Assembly: GCF_020880695.1 (NCBI RefSeq)
Contig: NZ_JAJIWO010000006.1
Location: 248,001 to 312,000 of the forward strand
DNA length: 64,000 nt
Reading direction: 5' to 3'
From: Mucilaginibacter sp. UR6-11
Lineage (GTDB): Bacteria; Bacteroidota; Bacteroidia; Sphingobacteriales; Sphingobacteriaceae
Shown: one piece after another, positions 37,254 through 47,386 of the stretch
How the letters are laid out: each line of letters begins with the position of its first letter
Numbering within the stretch: the stretch's first letter is position 1
The notes under the pieces: generated by a model
The model's input: only the letters and a program-made list of their open reading frames with translations
The model's database searches: none
What the model was told of the DNA's origin: nothing
Program-made: the position numbers and the translations under genes

Positions 37254-40009
37254 CTTAAGCTAAGAGTTATATTTGGGGTGAAACCCAGGTAAGTTACATC
37301 AGTAGTTATAACCTGGTAATTTTGCAACTGATATTCGCGGTACCAGGTGTTTTTATGATTGTAAACGTTGAATAATGACAAGCCGATACTGCCGACTTTA
37401 TTTCCGTCGATTTTAAGCAGATCGTACGTTGCCGACAGGTCGAGCCGATGATAATCAGGCAAACGCACGGCGTTTTTTGCGCCTACATTAAACGCCGTGA
37501 TCTTGTTACCGTCAATGCCTGTAATAGTGTAACTTGATAAAGGCACCGTATACGGATGACCTGTGCTGAAAATAAACACTGCCGAAAAATTCCAGCGGTC
37601 ATAATGATACATGTTGATAGCTTTAAACTCGTGTGTCACATCCTGGTCAGCTGGATAGTAACTATTACCATATGCCGCAAATTTGTTCTGTGCGCTGGCT
37701 AAGGTATAGCTGAGCCAGCCGGTATAATAACCCATCTTTTTTTGAAGCAATACCTCAAAGCCTCGTGCATTCCCCGTACCAGTATAAAACGCCTCTTTTA
37801 AGGTAGCGTTGCCTGCGCTACCCGGTCCAAATCCTTGTTGATTGATAGTGTATTGCGTAAGGCCATCCAAGGTTTTATAATAACCTTCAATATCAATCAA
37901 AAACTGGTCATTTTCATAACTAAAACCGCCCATATAATGCCGGGCCATACCCACAGGTATATTGCTCCCGTTTGATATCACCCAAAAATTCCTATTACCG
38001 TTTAATATATCCTGTCTTGTTACCTGATTGGTAAATTGATAAAACTGCCCGGTTGCCGCCTTTATAGTATAATTACTGTTTAGTGTATAACTTGCCGAAA
38101 AGCGGGGCTCGGCATACATCTTCCCTGTACTTTGAAACCATGTAGTGCGCACGCCCGGTTGTAAATGTAACTTACTGGTAGGGTCAATCTCGAGTTCAGC
38201 ATAGCCACCGCCTAAAAGGGTTTTATTGTGCTGATCTATTAATTTACTGGTATCGTTTTGAATATACTGATAATTGATGGCCTGGTGATTGACAAAACCG
38301 CCATACAACAATTTCAGGTTATTACTTAATTGCCAGTCCCACTCTGATTTAGCGCCAATATCTTTAAGGTTATTGGTTTCTACTGTTCCGTTGCTAAAGG
38401 CTACGTCAACGCCATTAGTTTCGTTTACACCGGAGTTGGTACGATTACGGTCATTAAAATAAGAGGAATAAGTAAGGTATGTATTTGAATGCAAGCTTTT
38501 ACCCCAGTTTGAAAACCACTTAATACTGCTGGCAAAATTACCGTATTTAGTGTAATCAGTAATTTTGTTATCGCTGACGCTTGAATTAAATGAGGGCAGG
38601 TCGCGGCTATTATCTGTTTTGTCTTCGCCCGTATAGAGGCTCCATGACAGGCTGTTATTCGTGTTGATTTTATAAGTGTATCTCAAATCAGCATCATAAA
38701 AATGCGATGACGGAGTAACCTGCTGGCCGAAACCGCCCCCGCCCCCAAAACCCCGGGGAGCACCACCACCACCGCCCGGCGGCCCGGCAGCCATTACCGT
38801 AGTAGCATTAAATTGCTTAAATATCTTGTCATAAAAAGGGCCCTGATAGGACCGCCTTACAGCTATCAACAAAGAGGACTTATCATTTACCGGCGTCTCA
38901 ACAAAAGCGTTTAAACTAAGCAGGCTTAGGTCTAACCCAAAAATGGATTGTTTATTATTGCCCTCCTTGCCGGTAATTTCGGTGACACTGGATAGCCGAC
39001 CGCCATATTTTGCTGAAAAACCACCTTTATATAATTGTACGTCTTTAACGGAATTGGCATTAAACGCGCTAAAGAAACCATAAAGGTGATCAACCTGATA
39101 CACGGTAAAACCATCAAAAACTACAAGATTTTGATCAGGCGTACCTCCGCGCACATAGGCTCCGGATGATGATTCATTGGTACCACTTACGCCCGGCATC
39201 AGCTGGAATGCTTTTAACACGTCCTTTTCGCCCATTACAGGCAGTTTGTCGAGGCTGGCGGGCGTTAGCTGTAAGACACCTACCTTTTTAGCGTCGGTAT
39301 TCATCACACCACTTTTCTTACCCAAGATATTTATCTCATTGAGTGTATTAAGTGACGGGTACATCTGGATAGACAGATTTCCTTTTATTTTTTCTCCGTC
39401 AAGCCTGAAACGCTCCGTTTGGTACCCGGAATAAGTTACCTCAACAACGCAAGTATCAGCAGGAACATTAAATATTACAAACAGCCCATCGGTAGCAGTA
39501 CTGGTACTCAGTGTTGTATTTAAGATCCGGACGGTGGCTGACGGCAGCGACTCGCCGGTGGTTTGGTCAAACACCTTGCCGTTTACCGGAAAGTTGAATT
39601 TTCTGGGTGGCCCTTTAGGCGGTTCAACGCGTTGCAGGTTAGCATTCTTGCCAATAGCCGTCAACGCGTTGAGTTTTTTTAATCGCGACAGATCATCCAT
39701 ATTTTTCAGGATATAAATGATACCATCCGACTCTATCCAATAATGCAAACCATTTCTACCACAAACCTGGTCGAGCACATCTTTTACAGACTCGTTTAAA
39801 AAGTGATCAACCACGTGGTACCTGCTTACCGAGTCTCGCTCAAAAACTATATTTAAATGATAATCCTTTGACAGCGTATCAAACATTAAGTCGAGCGAAC
39901 AGGTAAAGAGTTTGCTGATTAATATTTTCTTTATTGTTTTTTGTGTTTGTTGTGCAAATGCGCCTGATGTTAATGTTGCAAATAGCAGTACGGGTAACAG
40001 TTTTCTCAT
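37244..40009 (-). CDS. STN-containing TonB-dependent receptor paired with DUF4249
   Basis: 921 residues. Signal peptide MRKLLPVLLFATLTSGAFAQ. An STN-like domain (about residues 30-110) ends with GLHYWIESDGIIYILKN, followed by a carboxypeptidase-like domain (GKVFDQTTGESLPSATVRIL), a plug (KAFQLMPGVSGTNESSSGAY and VRGGTPDQNLVVFDGFTVYQ) and a barrel. A glycine-rich insert (GGGGGAPRGFGGGGGFGQQ) sits in an apparent surface loop near residue 420. There is no FecR or sigma gene beside it; instead a LytS/LytTR pair is encoded just upstream on the same strand. The ligand is unknown. Confidence 0.94.
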   Translation of the reverse strand: MRKLLPVLLFATLTSGAFAQQTQKTIKKILISKLFTCSLDLMFDTLSKDYHLNIVFERDSVSRYHVVDHFLNESVKDVLDQVCGRNGLHYWIESDGIIYILKNMDDLSRLKKLNALTAIGKNANLQRVEPPKGPPRKFNFPVNGKVFDQTTGESLPSATVRILNTTLSTSTATDGLFVIFNVPADTCVVEVTYSGYQTERFRLDGEKIKGNLSIQMYPSLNTLNEINILGKKSGVMNTDAKKVGVLQLTPASLDKLPVMGEKDVLKAFQLMPGVSGTNESSSGAYVRGGTPDQNLVVFDGFTVYQVDHLYGFFSAFNANSVKDVQLYKGGFSAKYGGRLSSVTEITGKEGNNKQSIFGLDLSLLSLNAFVETPVNDKSSLLIAVRRSYQGPFYDKIFKQFNATTVMAAGPPGGGGGAPRGFGGGGGFGQQVTPSSHFYDADLRYTYKINTNNSLSWSLYTGEDKTDNSRDLPSFNSSVSDNKITDYTKYGNFASSIKWFSNWGKSLHSNTYLTYSSYFNDRNRTNSGVNETNGVDVAFSNGTVETNNLKDIGAKSEWDWQLSNNLKLLYGGFVNHQAINYQYIQNDTSKLIDQHNKTLLGGGYAELEIDPTSKLHLQPGVRTTWFQSTGKMYAEPRFSASYTLNSNYTIKAATGQFYQFTNQVTRQDILNGNRNFWVISNGSNIPVGMARHYMGGFSYENDQFLIDIEGYYKTLDGLTQYTINQQGFGPGSAGNATLKEAFYTGTGNARGFEVLLQKKMGYYTGWLSYTLASAQNKFAAYGNSYYPADQDVTHEFKAINMYHYDRWNFSAVFIFSTGHPYTVPLSSYTITGIDGNKITAFNVGAKNAVRLPDYHRLDLSATYDLLKIDGNKVGSIGLSLFNVYNHKNTWYREYQLQNYQVITTDVTYLGFTPNITLSLRWK

Positions 40010-40113
40010 CCTCTAATCAATAGCTTTTCGGCTAAGTTGCAAGATGAAAAAGCCCTTCAAAAATAAATGAGATAAAAGGCGATAAAACGCAGACGAAACC
40101 CCAAATTCTGCAG

Positions 40114-40836
40114 CTATTCTATTTCGCGTCCTATCATTTTATTAATCGTCAAACGATAGTTGTCGCTTAATGGCAACTCAAAATCGGCACTAATTATTTT
40201 ACCCCGGCGGATATGGGTTATGTAATTTATATTGATAAGATAAGATTTATGTACTCTGAAAAATAGCTGAGACGGTAGCTGCGCTTCGATAGCTTTTAAG
40301 CTTATTCTTGAAAGTATTGGTTTTTGGTCGCCCGTAAGAACGATTCTAACGTAATCTTTTAAACCCTGAACATATTTTATATCGGTAAAGTTTATTTTTA
40401 CCAGCATGTAATCTGACTGTACAAATAAGTATTCTTTTTGGAGCATAGCCGGCGCGACTACAGACGGTAAATTAATTCTTGATATAAAAAGCTGATAGGC
40501 CTTCTGGCAGGCTTTCAAAAACCGTTCCTGGGGTACCGGCTTAACCAGATAATCAAGCACCTCCAGTTCAAAGCCGTCAATAGCAAATTTTTCATAAGCG
40601 GTTACAAAAATTACTATAGGCTTGTTAATTAAACTTTTAACCAATTGCAATCCACTCAGGCCAGGCATATGTATATCGCAAAATAGCAAATCCACCCGTT
40701 GTGTTTGCATAAAAGTCAGCGCCTCCGTAGCGGTGCGGCATCGGCCTATAATATTAATATAACCCACATCTTTTAAATTGTCTTCCAATAGCTTAAGAGC
40801 CAATGTTTCATCATCAACTAGCAGACATTCCATCAT
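40114..40836 (-). CDS. LytTR-family response regulator
   Basis: 240 residues. The receiver has acidic residues in CLLVDDETLALKLLEDN, phosphoacceptor Asp in LLFCDIHMPGLSGLQL and Lys in LDYLVKPVPQERFL. The C-terminal LytTR DNA-binding domain has DIKYVQGLKDYVRIVLTGD and LFFRVHKSYLININYITHI. Its start overlaps the upstream LytS-type kinase by four bases, so the two form a pair. The TonB receptor/DUF4249 genes follow after 104 bases on the same strand and are candidate targets. Confidence 0.94.
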   Translation of the reverse strand: MMECLLVDDETLALKLLEDNLKDVGYINIIGRCRTATEALTFMQTQRVDLLFCDIHMPGLSGLQLVKSLINKPIVIFVTAYEKFAIDGFELEVLDYLVKPVPQERFLKACQKAYQLFISRINLPSVVAPAMLQKEYLFVQSDYMLVKINFTDIKYVQGLKDYVRIVLTGDQKPILSRISLKAIEAQLPSQLFFRVHKSYLININYITHIRRGKIISADFELPLSDNYRLTINKMIGREIE

Positions 40837-41873
40837 ATAAACTGTATTTGCAGATTAACATTATAATTATCAGCGTCCTGAGTAATACTGAGGCTGTATT
40901 TGCCGGGATACAACAGCTCAAGCCGTCGTTTTACATTATTTAAGCCGATACCGTGATGGATGTCTTCATACGGACGATCAGCAGGATTATACCTATTACT
41001 CACATAAAAAAAAAGCATTTTATGGGTAGTTTTAAGGCTGCCTTTGATTGCCGGGTGTAAGACATCGCCGGTGCCATACTTAAATGCATTCTCAATAAAC
41101 GGTATAATTAACATAGGCTCGATGGTTTGTTCCGGATTATTTACTTCAAAGTTGAAATCTACGTCCACTGTATCCTCAAATCTTAGTTTTTGCAGGTCGA
41201 TATAACTGCGCAGGTATTGGGCTTTTTGATTCAGCGTAACTTTTTCTTCGTCAGTAATGTAAAGCATATAGCGCATTAATTGCGACAATTGCATTAAGGT
41301 AGGTTCAACCGCCGGCGGATTTATTCTTGACAATGCCACAATGCTATTTATTACATTAAAAATAAAATGCGGGCTTATTTGTGATCGCAAAAACGCCAAT
41401 TCTGAAACCAGCGTCGAATTAGTTATATCACGGGTTTTGTTAATCTGCTTAAACCTGTCAACCAGGTAATGATAAGCAAAGGCGGCTGCCGTGATAGCCG
41501 TCAGCGGCAATAAATTAAAATGCGCCATTAATGGTGCCCCGCCAAACGGGGGCCTTGGACCAACATGTAGTAACGGGGGCTTAACATAAATGATGCAAAA
41601 ATCAATTACAACAAACGATATTAATAACAAGCCGACATATAGCCAGGGTTTATTTAATCTATTTAAAAAATGAGGAATGAGTATGAATGCGTTAAGGTAG
41701 AACTGTGCCGCAAGCAACACATTTATAGCCAGCAAATGCCATGGCGAAAATAACATCTTAAAGGCTGGATCAGATGGGCGTAACACAATGGGCAATATTG
41801 TAACACACGCCCAGAACAGTAAATGCAAGAGAACCTGGAGGAATGAAACCGTTTTAAATCGCCTGAACCACAT
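40833..41873 (-). CDS. LytS-type sensor histidine kinase (His_kinase family)
   Basis: About 346 residues from the ATG at 41873. Four membrane spans fill the first 150 residues or so (VSFLQVLLHLLFWACVTILP; LLAINVLLAAQFYLNAFILI; YVGLLLISFVVIDFCIIYV; LLPLTAITAAAFAYHYLV). The His_kinase domain has the phosphoacceptor His in SQISPHFIFNVINSIVALSR, and a HATPase with PMLIIPFIENAFKYG. A longer reading needs a TTG at 41942 and gives no better match. It is paired with the LytTR regulator; the stimulus is not known. Confidence 0.92.
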   Translation of the reverse strand: MWFRRFKTVSFLQVLLHLLFWACVTILPIVLRPSDPAFKMLFSPWHLLAINVLLAAQFYLNAFILIPHFLNRLNKPWLYVGLLLISFVVIDFCIIYVKPPLLHVGPRPPFGGAPLMAHFNLLPLTAITAAAFAYHYLVDRFKQINKTRDITNSTLVSELAFLRSQISPHFIFNVINSIVALSRINPPAVEPTLMQLSQLMRYMLYITDEEKVTLNQKAQYLRSYIDLQKLRFEDTVDVDFNFEVNNPEQTIEPMLIIPFIENAFKYGTGDVLHPAIKGSLKTTHKMLFFYVSNRYNPADRPYEDIHHGIGLNNVKRRLELLYPGKYSLSITQDADNYNVNLQIQFI

Positions 41874-42388
41874 AACATAATCTACCAAAGACCGAAATTC
41901 GCCTGTATCAACCACAATTATAGCTATAAAAAGCCTCAGCAATTGTCTGGGAACTACAAAAAACCTTCATTTTAACATTTTTTAACTAACCTCAATTAAA
42001 TGATGTTCATCCTAAAGCAAATCAGTTTAAATAAATCGAAGTTCTTTTATAAATTATTGAGCCTATGCTCTGTTTAATACCCCCGCTCCTCTTCCAGGTA
42101 TGTGAGCAAAGTTGTCTGCCCTTTTAAAAATAATGCTAAGCGTGTTCTTAAATCCATGTCGTATAACCAACTCTTCGATAATGAATAATTTATTTCTTTA
42201 GATTTATAAGTCATCATACAGCTAATAATCTTAACTACTACAATGTGCTGATTGCGTATGATTATCGGCCATTATCTTATTTTGTCAGTAATTAATGCTT
42301 ACTTTCGTTATCTACCTCCGTTCGTCCCTTGCTAAAAACACCGGATCGATGCCTGTAGTTTTCTGAAAACATACTCAAAAAAAAGTCC
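41874..42388. other. Divergent intergenic region between LytS-type and PAS sensor genes
   Basis: About 515 AT-rich bases that must hold promoters in both directions. No open frame, RNA gene, terminator or convincing promoter motif was recognised. Confidence 0.45.
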
Positions 42389-44029
42389 ATGTGGAAAAGA
42401 GCGGTGATGAACATCTGGCGTATTCGTATTTTTTCAAATAGACGTGCCGCTGCGCCTATAGTGCATTTTGGGGTGACCAAACGGTCTGACCGGCTCATCA
42501 ACTATTTCCTGACCTCTTATTTTTTACTGGGGCTAATATTGACACCCTTCCATGGTACCTTACTGGTAGCGGTTAGCGTCGGCGGGCTTTCGCTGGTCGT
42601 TTATTATTCGGCTAAGAACGCTTTTCCGGGTTCTTGTCTGTATCAATATGTATTGAGTGTGGTGCTGGGTATTTTTATGGCCCAGTTTATCTATCAGCTC
42701 CATGGGATGTTTGAGATGCACTTTTTCGCTTTTATTGGTAGCGCCTTGCTGATCACCTACCAGAACTGGAAGCTCCAATTACCCCTGTTGCTGTTTATAT
42801 TATTATATCATTTCCTGTTTAATTACCTGCACAATGCGGGTGTACCCCATATCTATTTCAGCCAGTCCGGTTATTTAAACTGGCGAACTTTCACTATACA
42901 TATCCTGTTGACCGGCGTAATCTGTTTCATTTGCGGGTTATGCGCCTTTCAGTTGCATCAATATCACCAGATCCAACTCGTTCAAACCGAGCAAATGACC
43001 AAGCTGCAGGAAGCTGCCCGGCTGGCCATTGTCAGCGACAAAAATGCGGAGGCGCTCGAAGAAAAGAACATGATCCTTGAAAGTATAGGTGATGCCTTCT
43101 TCGCCCTGGATAAAAACTGGACGGTAACTTATTGGAATCGCACAGCAGAAAAGGCATTGCAGAAAAGCAAACAGGAAATAGTAGGCCAGAATTTGTGGGA
43201 GGCGTTCCCGACCGCGGTGAACTCTGCATTTTACCGCAAGTACCATCAGGCTATGAAGACAGGCCGACCCGTCCATTTTGAAGATTATTTTGCTTTGCTG
43301 AATTGTTGGTACGAGGTAAGTGCCTTTCCATCGCCAGCCGGCTTATCGGTATATTTTAAAGATATCTCTGAGCGAAAAAAAAACATCAGCGACCTGAAAG
43401 AATCCGAGCAGCGTTATAGTGACGTATTTCATTTCAGCCCATTGCCCATGTGGGTCGTGAACCTCGAGTCCCTGGCATTCATGGATGTGAATAAGGCCAC
43501 ACTCACGCATTATGGGTATACGCGCAAAGAGTTTTTAGCTATGACCTTAAGAGATATCCGTCCGGAGAATCAGCTTGAAAACATGCAGCATGCGCTGGAC
43601 CAGGGTAGCACGGAGCCGGATATCGTCTACCACCGGCAAATGGTACACCGGAAAAAGAATGGCGAGCTGATAAACATGGAGATACAGATCGCGCCCTTCC
43701 AGTTCAAGGGAGTCAAGACCAGCATCGTTATCGCCACTGATATGACCGAACAGTTGCGCTATGTCGAAGCTATAGAGCAGCAAAATGAAAAGCTAATGGC
43801 TATTTCCTGGATGCAGTCGCACGTTATCCGGGCACCACTTGCCCGGATCATGGGGCTGATCCCGATGTTTATCGACCCCAAGACCTCAGTAAAAGAAAAG
43901 CGGGCAATCAGCGTCTACCTGGTCCAGTCTGCGAACGAGCTGGATCAAGTGATCAGAAATATCATTGAAGTTACCGGCGCTGGCACCCTTAATAATGCGT
44001 CCGAAAACTTATCGGAACACCTTACGTAA
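42389..44029 (+). CDS. Membrane PAS-PAS protein with HisKA-like helix but no ATPase domain
   Basis: 546 residues. The N-terminal half has about six membrane spans (from LINYFLTSYFLLGLILTPF to TIHILLTGVICFICGLCAF), then a helix, two PAS domains (about residues 215-325 with DAFFALDKNWTVTYWNRTAE, and about 335-450 with FSPLPMWVVNLESLAFMDVN) and a terminal dimerisation-like helix pair with a histidine (MQSHVIRAPLARIMGLIPMF). The protein stops there, with no HATPase. The next gene, 22 bases on, is a complete kinase that could act in trans. Whether the histidine is phosphorylated is unknown. Confidence 0.88.
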   Translation: MWKRAVMNIWRIRIFSNRRAAAPIVHFGVTKRSDRLINYFLTSYFLLGLILTPFHGTLLVAVSVGGLSLVVYYSAKNAFPGSCLYQYVLSVVLGIFMAQFIYQLHGMFEMHFFAFIGSALLITYQNWKLQLPLLLFILLYHFLFNYLHNAGVPHIYFSQSGYLNWRTFTIHILLTGVICFICGLCAFQLHQYHQIQLVQTEQMTKLQEAARLAIVSDKNAEALEEKNMILESIGDAFFALDKNWTVTYWNRTAEKALQKSKQEIVGQNLWEAFPTAVNSAFYRKYHQAMKTGRPVHFEDYFALLNCWYEVSAFPSPAGLSVYFKDISERKKNISDLKESEQRYSDVFHFSPLPMWVVNLESLAFMDVNKATLTHYGYTRKEFLAMTLRDIRPENQLENMQHALDQGSTEPDIVYHRQMVHRKKNGELINMEIQIAPFQFKGVKTSIVIATDMTEQLRYVEAIEQQNEKLMAISWMQSHVIRAPLARIMGLIPMFIDPKTSVKEKRAISVYLVQSANELDQVIRNIIEVTGAGTLNNASENLSEHLT

Positions 44030-44051
44030 AAGTCTTTTAACCCCTATTCTT

Positions 44052-45959
44052 ATGCGTTACCTGATTGTTCTATTTTGCTTGCTCACCCTTCCTGTGTTTG
44101 CGCAGCAACGCGCGACTCCGCGGACGCGACCGAAAACCGAACAACTAAAAAATTACCTAACCGTTAGCCAGGCATATGCCCAAACCCAGCCTGATTCAGC
44201 CGTTCATTACGCCAATGAGGGGATAAAACTGGCCGAGCAACTGAATGACCGGGAGGGCCTGGCGGCGTTGTTCGTACAGCTAGGCTATATTAACGCCCTG
44301 CATCATCATGCCGAACTGGCCCGGAGTTTTTATAACGAAGCCCTGGGTAGGTACCGCCGCTTGCATGATGCCGCGGGCATTGCGCACACCTACGACCAGT
44401 TGGGACTGCTGGACGGCAACCCGCAAGACTTTAGCCAGGCCCTAAAATATGACCGTGACAGCATTGGTCTGGCCGAGACCTACGAAAACATGGGTCGCAG
44501 GCTTGAAGAAAAAGGTGAATACGAAAAAGCACTCAGCAATTACCTGCACGCTCTGACTCAATACGAACACCGTAATCCCAAGCCCGAGGCCTATTTTGCT
44601 TTGCTGGAAAATATCGGGGCTCTTTATCAAAAGAAAGGCGATAGTAAAACGGCCCTGCATTACCTACAGGAAGGCATCCGTAACAGTGAGACCCAAGGTG
44701 CCAGGGATACTGAAGTTCATTTGGTGAATGCCGAAGGCAGAATATTTGCGCATGACCATAATCCGTTACGGGCCCTCGGCCTGTTTAAGCAGGCGCTCGC
44801 CGAGGCCAAAAAATACCGCCAGCCAGATGAACAGGTGGAGGCCCTGATCCAGATCGCCGACGTTCTTAAAAAGCAAAACGCAGCCACTTGTATTCGGGAC
44901 CTGCAGCAGGCACTTCAGATTGCCAGAAAATTGCGGGAACCTAAACTGGAAGCGCGGATATTTGAAGCGATGGCCGGGGTCTACAGGCAGCAAAAGAACT
45001 ACGGCGAGGCCATGGCTGCCCTTGATGAACAGCACCATCTGCTGGATAGTTTACTCCGGGCAAACACGGCGAAAGACGTTGCTGCACTAGACAGCAGCTA
45101 TGTGCTGGAAAGAACCTTAGAAAAGGTCGGGAGCCTGGAACAGCTTAACCGGCTCGAAAAGGTCAGCCTTAACCTTGGGTTGGTTACCCTTCTGGTCATC
45201 CTGCTGCTTGCTGTCCTGCTTTGGAGCTACCTCCGTAAGATAAAACGTCTTAACGAAGAACTAACCAATTCCAACCGCGTAAAGGATACATTATTTTCGG
45301 TGATCGGCCATGACCTGAAAGGCCCCGCAGGTAGCGCGGCCCAATTGTTTGAACTGATGGAGACCGAGGATTTTACACCGGATGAGATGAAGGCCATGAT
45401 TGCGGAGCTACGCAAACAGACCAAGATTTCGCTGGAACTCCTGCAATCTTTATTTGAATGGGGGAAAGCCCAGCTGCAAGGCATCCAAGTCCGGCCCTCA
45501 GATTTTGATCCTTGTCCCGCCGTGGAACGGTGTATAAGTTTTCTTTCGCAACAAGCCAGCCAGAAGCACATCAGCGTACAGCTGCAGCTACCCGATGACC
45601 TACGCGTACATGCAGACCCTGACCATTTTGAATTTATAGTCCGCAACCTGCTATCCAACGCCATCAAATTTAGCCATGAGGACGGCCTTATCGAAGTAAG
45701 TAGCAAAACAGCCGACCCCAACGAAATAGTCCTGGCCATCAAGGATAACGGGATTGGGATTTCCCGGGAGCAACAGGCGGCTTTCCTTACCGGCAATCTC
45801 CGGGTCAACTTTGGCACACGGCAGGAAAAAGGCAGTGGCCTGGGTCTGTTATTGACCAAAGATTTTATCAAGGCCAATCAGGGACGTATTTGGCTGGAAA
45901 GCGAAGAAAGCAGAGGCACAACTTTCTATATTGCCATACCGCGTGGCTTAAGCAACTGA
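44052..45959 (+). CDS. TPR-containing membrane sensor histidine kinase
   Basis: 635 residues from the ATG at 44052 (MRYLIVLFCLLTLPVFAQQ, a clear signal peptide); a reading from 43965 would overlap the previous gene and hide the signal. A periplasmic TPR array spans about residues 35-350 (for example EEKGEYEKALSNYLHALTQY and GALYQKKGDSKTALHYLQEG). One membrane span follows (LGLVTLLVILLLAVLLWSYL), then HisKA with VIGHDLKGPAGSAAQLFE and HATPase with NLLSNAIKFSHEDGLI and GSGLGLLLTKDFIKANQG. It has no receiver, so its target regulator is elsewhere. Probably co-transcribed with the PAS protein upstream. Confidence 0.93.
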   Translation: MRYLIVLFCLLTLPVFAQQRATPRTRPKTEQLKNYLTVSQAYAQTQPDSAVHYANEGIKLAEQLNDREGLAALFVQLGYINALHHHAELARSFYNEALGRYRRLHDAAGIAHTYDQLGLLDGNPQDFSQALKYDRDSIGLAETYENMGRRLEEKGEYEKALSNYLHALTQYEHRNPKPEAYFALLENIGALYQKKGDSKTALHYLQEGIRNSETQGARDTEVHLVNAEGRIFAHDHNPLRALGLFKQALAEAKKYRQPDEQVEALIQIADVLKKQNAATCIRDLQQALQIARKLREPKLEARIFEAMAGVYRQQKNYGEAMAALDEQHHLLDSLLRANTAKDVAALDSSYVLERTLEKVGSLEQLNRLEKVSLNLGLVTLLVILLLAVLLWSYLRKIKRLNEELTNSNRVKDTLFSVIGHDLKGPAGSAAQLFELMETEDFTPDEMKAMIAELRKQTKISLELLQSLFEWGKAQLQGIQVRPSDFDPCPAVERCISFLSQQASQKHISVQLQLPDDLRVHADPDHFEFIVRNLLSNAIKFSHEDGLIEVSSKTADPNEIVLAIKDNGIGISREQQAAFLTGNLRVNFGTRQEKGSGLGLLLTKDFIKANQGRIWLESEESRGTTFYIAIPRGLSN

Positions 45960-46426
45960 TTTACTTTTAATATATTCCTAAGCTTTTTTTAAGCGAATGA
46001 AGGGGATTGAATGTTCCCATATCTGATATAGTTTTCTGTGTCATGTGCAAAAGCCAGACAGCACTTAATTAAGTTAGGCTATAGTGCGTGCACACATCTT
46101 GATTTGTATTATACATTTTGTAGTTATGATATCTTCGGTTTGCAGAATCGGGAGTTTAATGAATTTGAAAACAAACCCCTTCCGAAAGGTGTAATTTCAG
46201 CAAGAAGGGACAAACCTGTACAGATAATTTCCTGAATAACATCATATGCTAAGTTTTATATAAGACCGGTTAGTGTGAAATAGTGTGTATAAATTGGTCA
46301 TTCGTTTTACAATTTCGTTTTTATTGAATAGCATAGGCCTGATTATCATTAATTTAGATGACAAGTCAGCGAAAAATAAAGCTGGCAGGTTAAAGTGTGA
46401 AACATTCTATATGAAACGAACTAATA
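45960..46426. other. AT-rich gap before the methyltransferase gene
   Basis: About 470 bases marking the start of the AT-rich polysaccharide region. A 12-base palindrome ACTTAATTAAGT (46063-46074) is present. Short open frames exist here, but none has a recognisable protein or start context, so none is called. Confidence 0.4.
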
Positions 46427-47386
46427 ATGATTATGACGATGTGGAAAGAAAAAGTAATGCCAATGACAATTGGCCTGGTCTTACATATGCCATTTGTGAA
46501 AACACTATTGTCGTACAGAACGGGTGGTACTATTGAAAGTAAATATTGCTACTCTGTCTGGCTGAGACACCTTAAGATGTTTAATTCTGTACGGAATGGG
46601 GTCCCGAAAAGGGTTGCAGAGCTAGGTCCGGGAGACTCTTTGGGAATTGGATTTGCGGCTTTGTTGTCTGGTTGCGAGTCTTTCAGGGCATTTGACGTAA
46701 TAAAATACTGGAATGTTGAACGAAATTTAAAGATCTTCGAAGAACTGATTATTTTGTTTAAAAATAAAGCGTCTATCCCAGATAATACTGAATATCCTAA
46801 GGTTCAACCTCAACTTGATACTTATGAATTTCCGGATAAGATACTTTCAGAGGAAATACTTAAAGAATCCCTATCTGAATCGCGCCTTGAGGCAATACGT
46901 GAAGAAATTAAGAATCCTGGCAATCCCCGAAACACCCTTGTTAAATTTTATGTCCCCTGGGATGATTATAAGGTAATAAGCCCCAACTCTGTCGATTTTG
47001 TGTATTCCCAGGCAGTACTGGAACATGTTGAAGATCTTGATGGGACATATGTTGCCTTTTCAAGATGGTTGAAAAAGGGAGGGATAATGTCCCACTCAAT
47101 TGATTTTAAATGTCACCGAACAACTAAACGCTGGAATGGACACAGAACCTATAGCGAGTTTGAGTGGAAAATTGTGAAGGGGGGGCGAATGTTTTTGATA
47201 AACCGTCTTCCATATTCAGTACATCAGAAACTACATACAAAGAACGGTTTCAAAATATTGAAAGAACTCCCAGTGATCACGGCTAACGATATCCCACGGA
47301 ATAAATTTTCCAAGAGGTTCAGGAATATTTCAGAGGAAGATATGACAACAAGCGATGCGTATATGCTCTCCGTAAAAGAATCATGA
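46427..47386 (+). CDS. Class I SAM-dependent methyltransferase
   Basis: 319 residues. The SAM-binding motif I is VAELGPGDSLGIGFAAL (about residues 63-79), the acidic motif II region is SFRAFDVIKYW, and a methyltransferase-11-like core has SVDFVYSQAVLEHVEDLDG then WLKKGGIMSHSIDF. There is no membrane span. The start is uncertain because several ATGs lie within the first 13 codons. Neighbourhood with MBOAT and nucleotide-sugar genes suggests a sugar or lipid-linked glycan as acceptor, but the true substrate is unknown. Confidence 0.87.
   Translation: MIMTMWKEKVMPMTIGLVLHMPFVKTLLSYRTGGTIESKYCYSVWLRHLKMFNSVRNGVPKRVAELGPGDSLGIGFAALLSGCESFRAFDVIKYWNVERNLKIFEELIILFKNKASIPDNTEYPKVQPQLDTYEFPDKILSEEILKESLSESRLEAIREEIKNPGNPRNTLVKFYVPWDDYKVISPNSVDFVYSQAVLEHVEDLDGTYVAFSRWLKKGGIMSHSIDFKCHRTTKRWNGHRTYSEFEWKIVKGGRMFLINRLPYSVHQKLHTKNGFKILKELPVITANDIPRNKFSKRFRNISEEDMTTSDAYMLSVKES

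Noticed and set aside
40833..41942. Longer start for the LytS-type kinase
   Set aside because: It needs a TTG codon and adds 23 residues without family support; the ATG at 41873 gives a normal N-terminus leading into the first membrane span.
45227..45877. Minus-strand open frame of 216 codons
   Set aside because: It is antisense to the HisKA/HATPase part of the TPR sensor kinase and its translation is low-complexity Ser/Arg-rich.
46038..46536. Short plus-strand open frames before the methyltransferase gene
   Set aside because: No recognisable protein. The second overlaps the methyltransferase start in another frame and has no support beyond being open.
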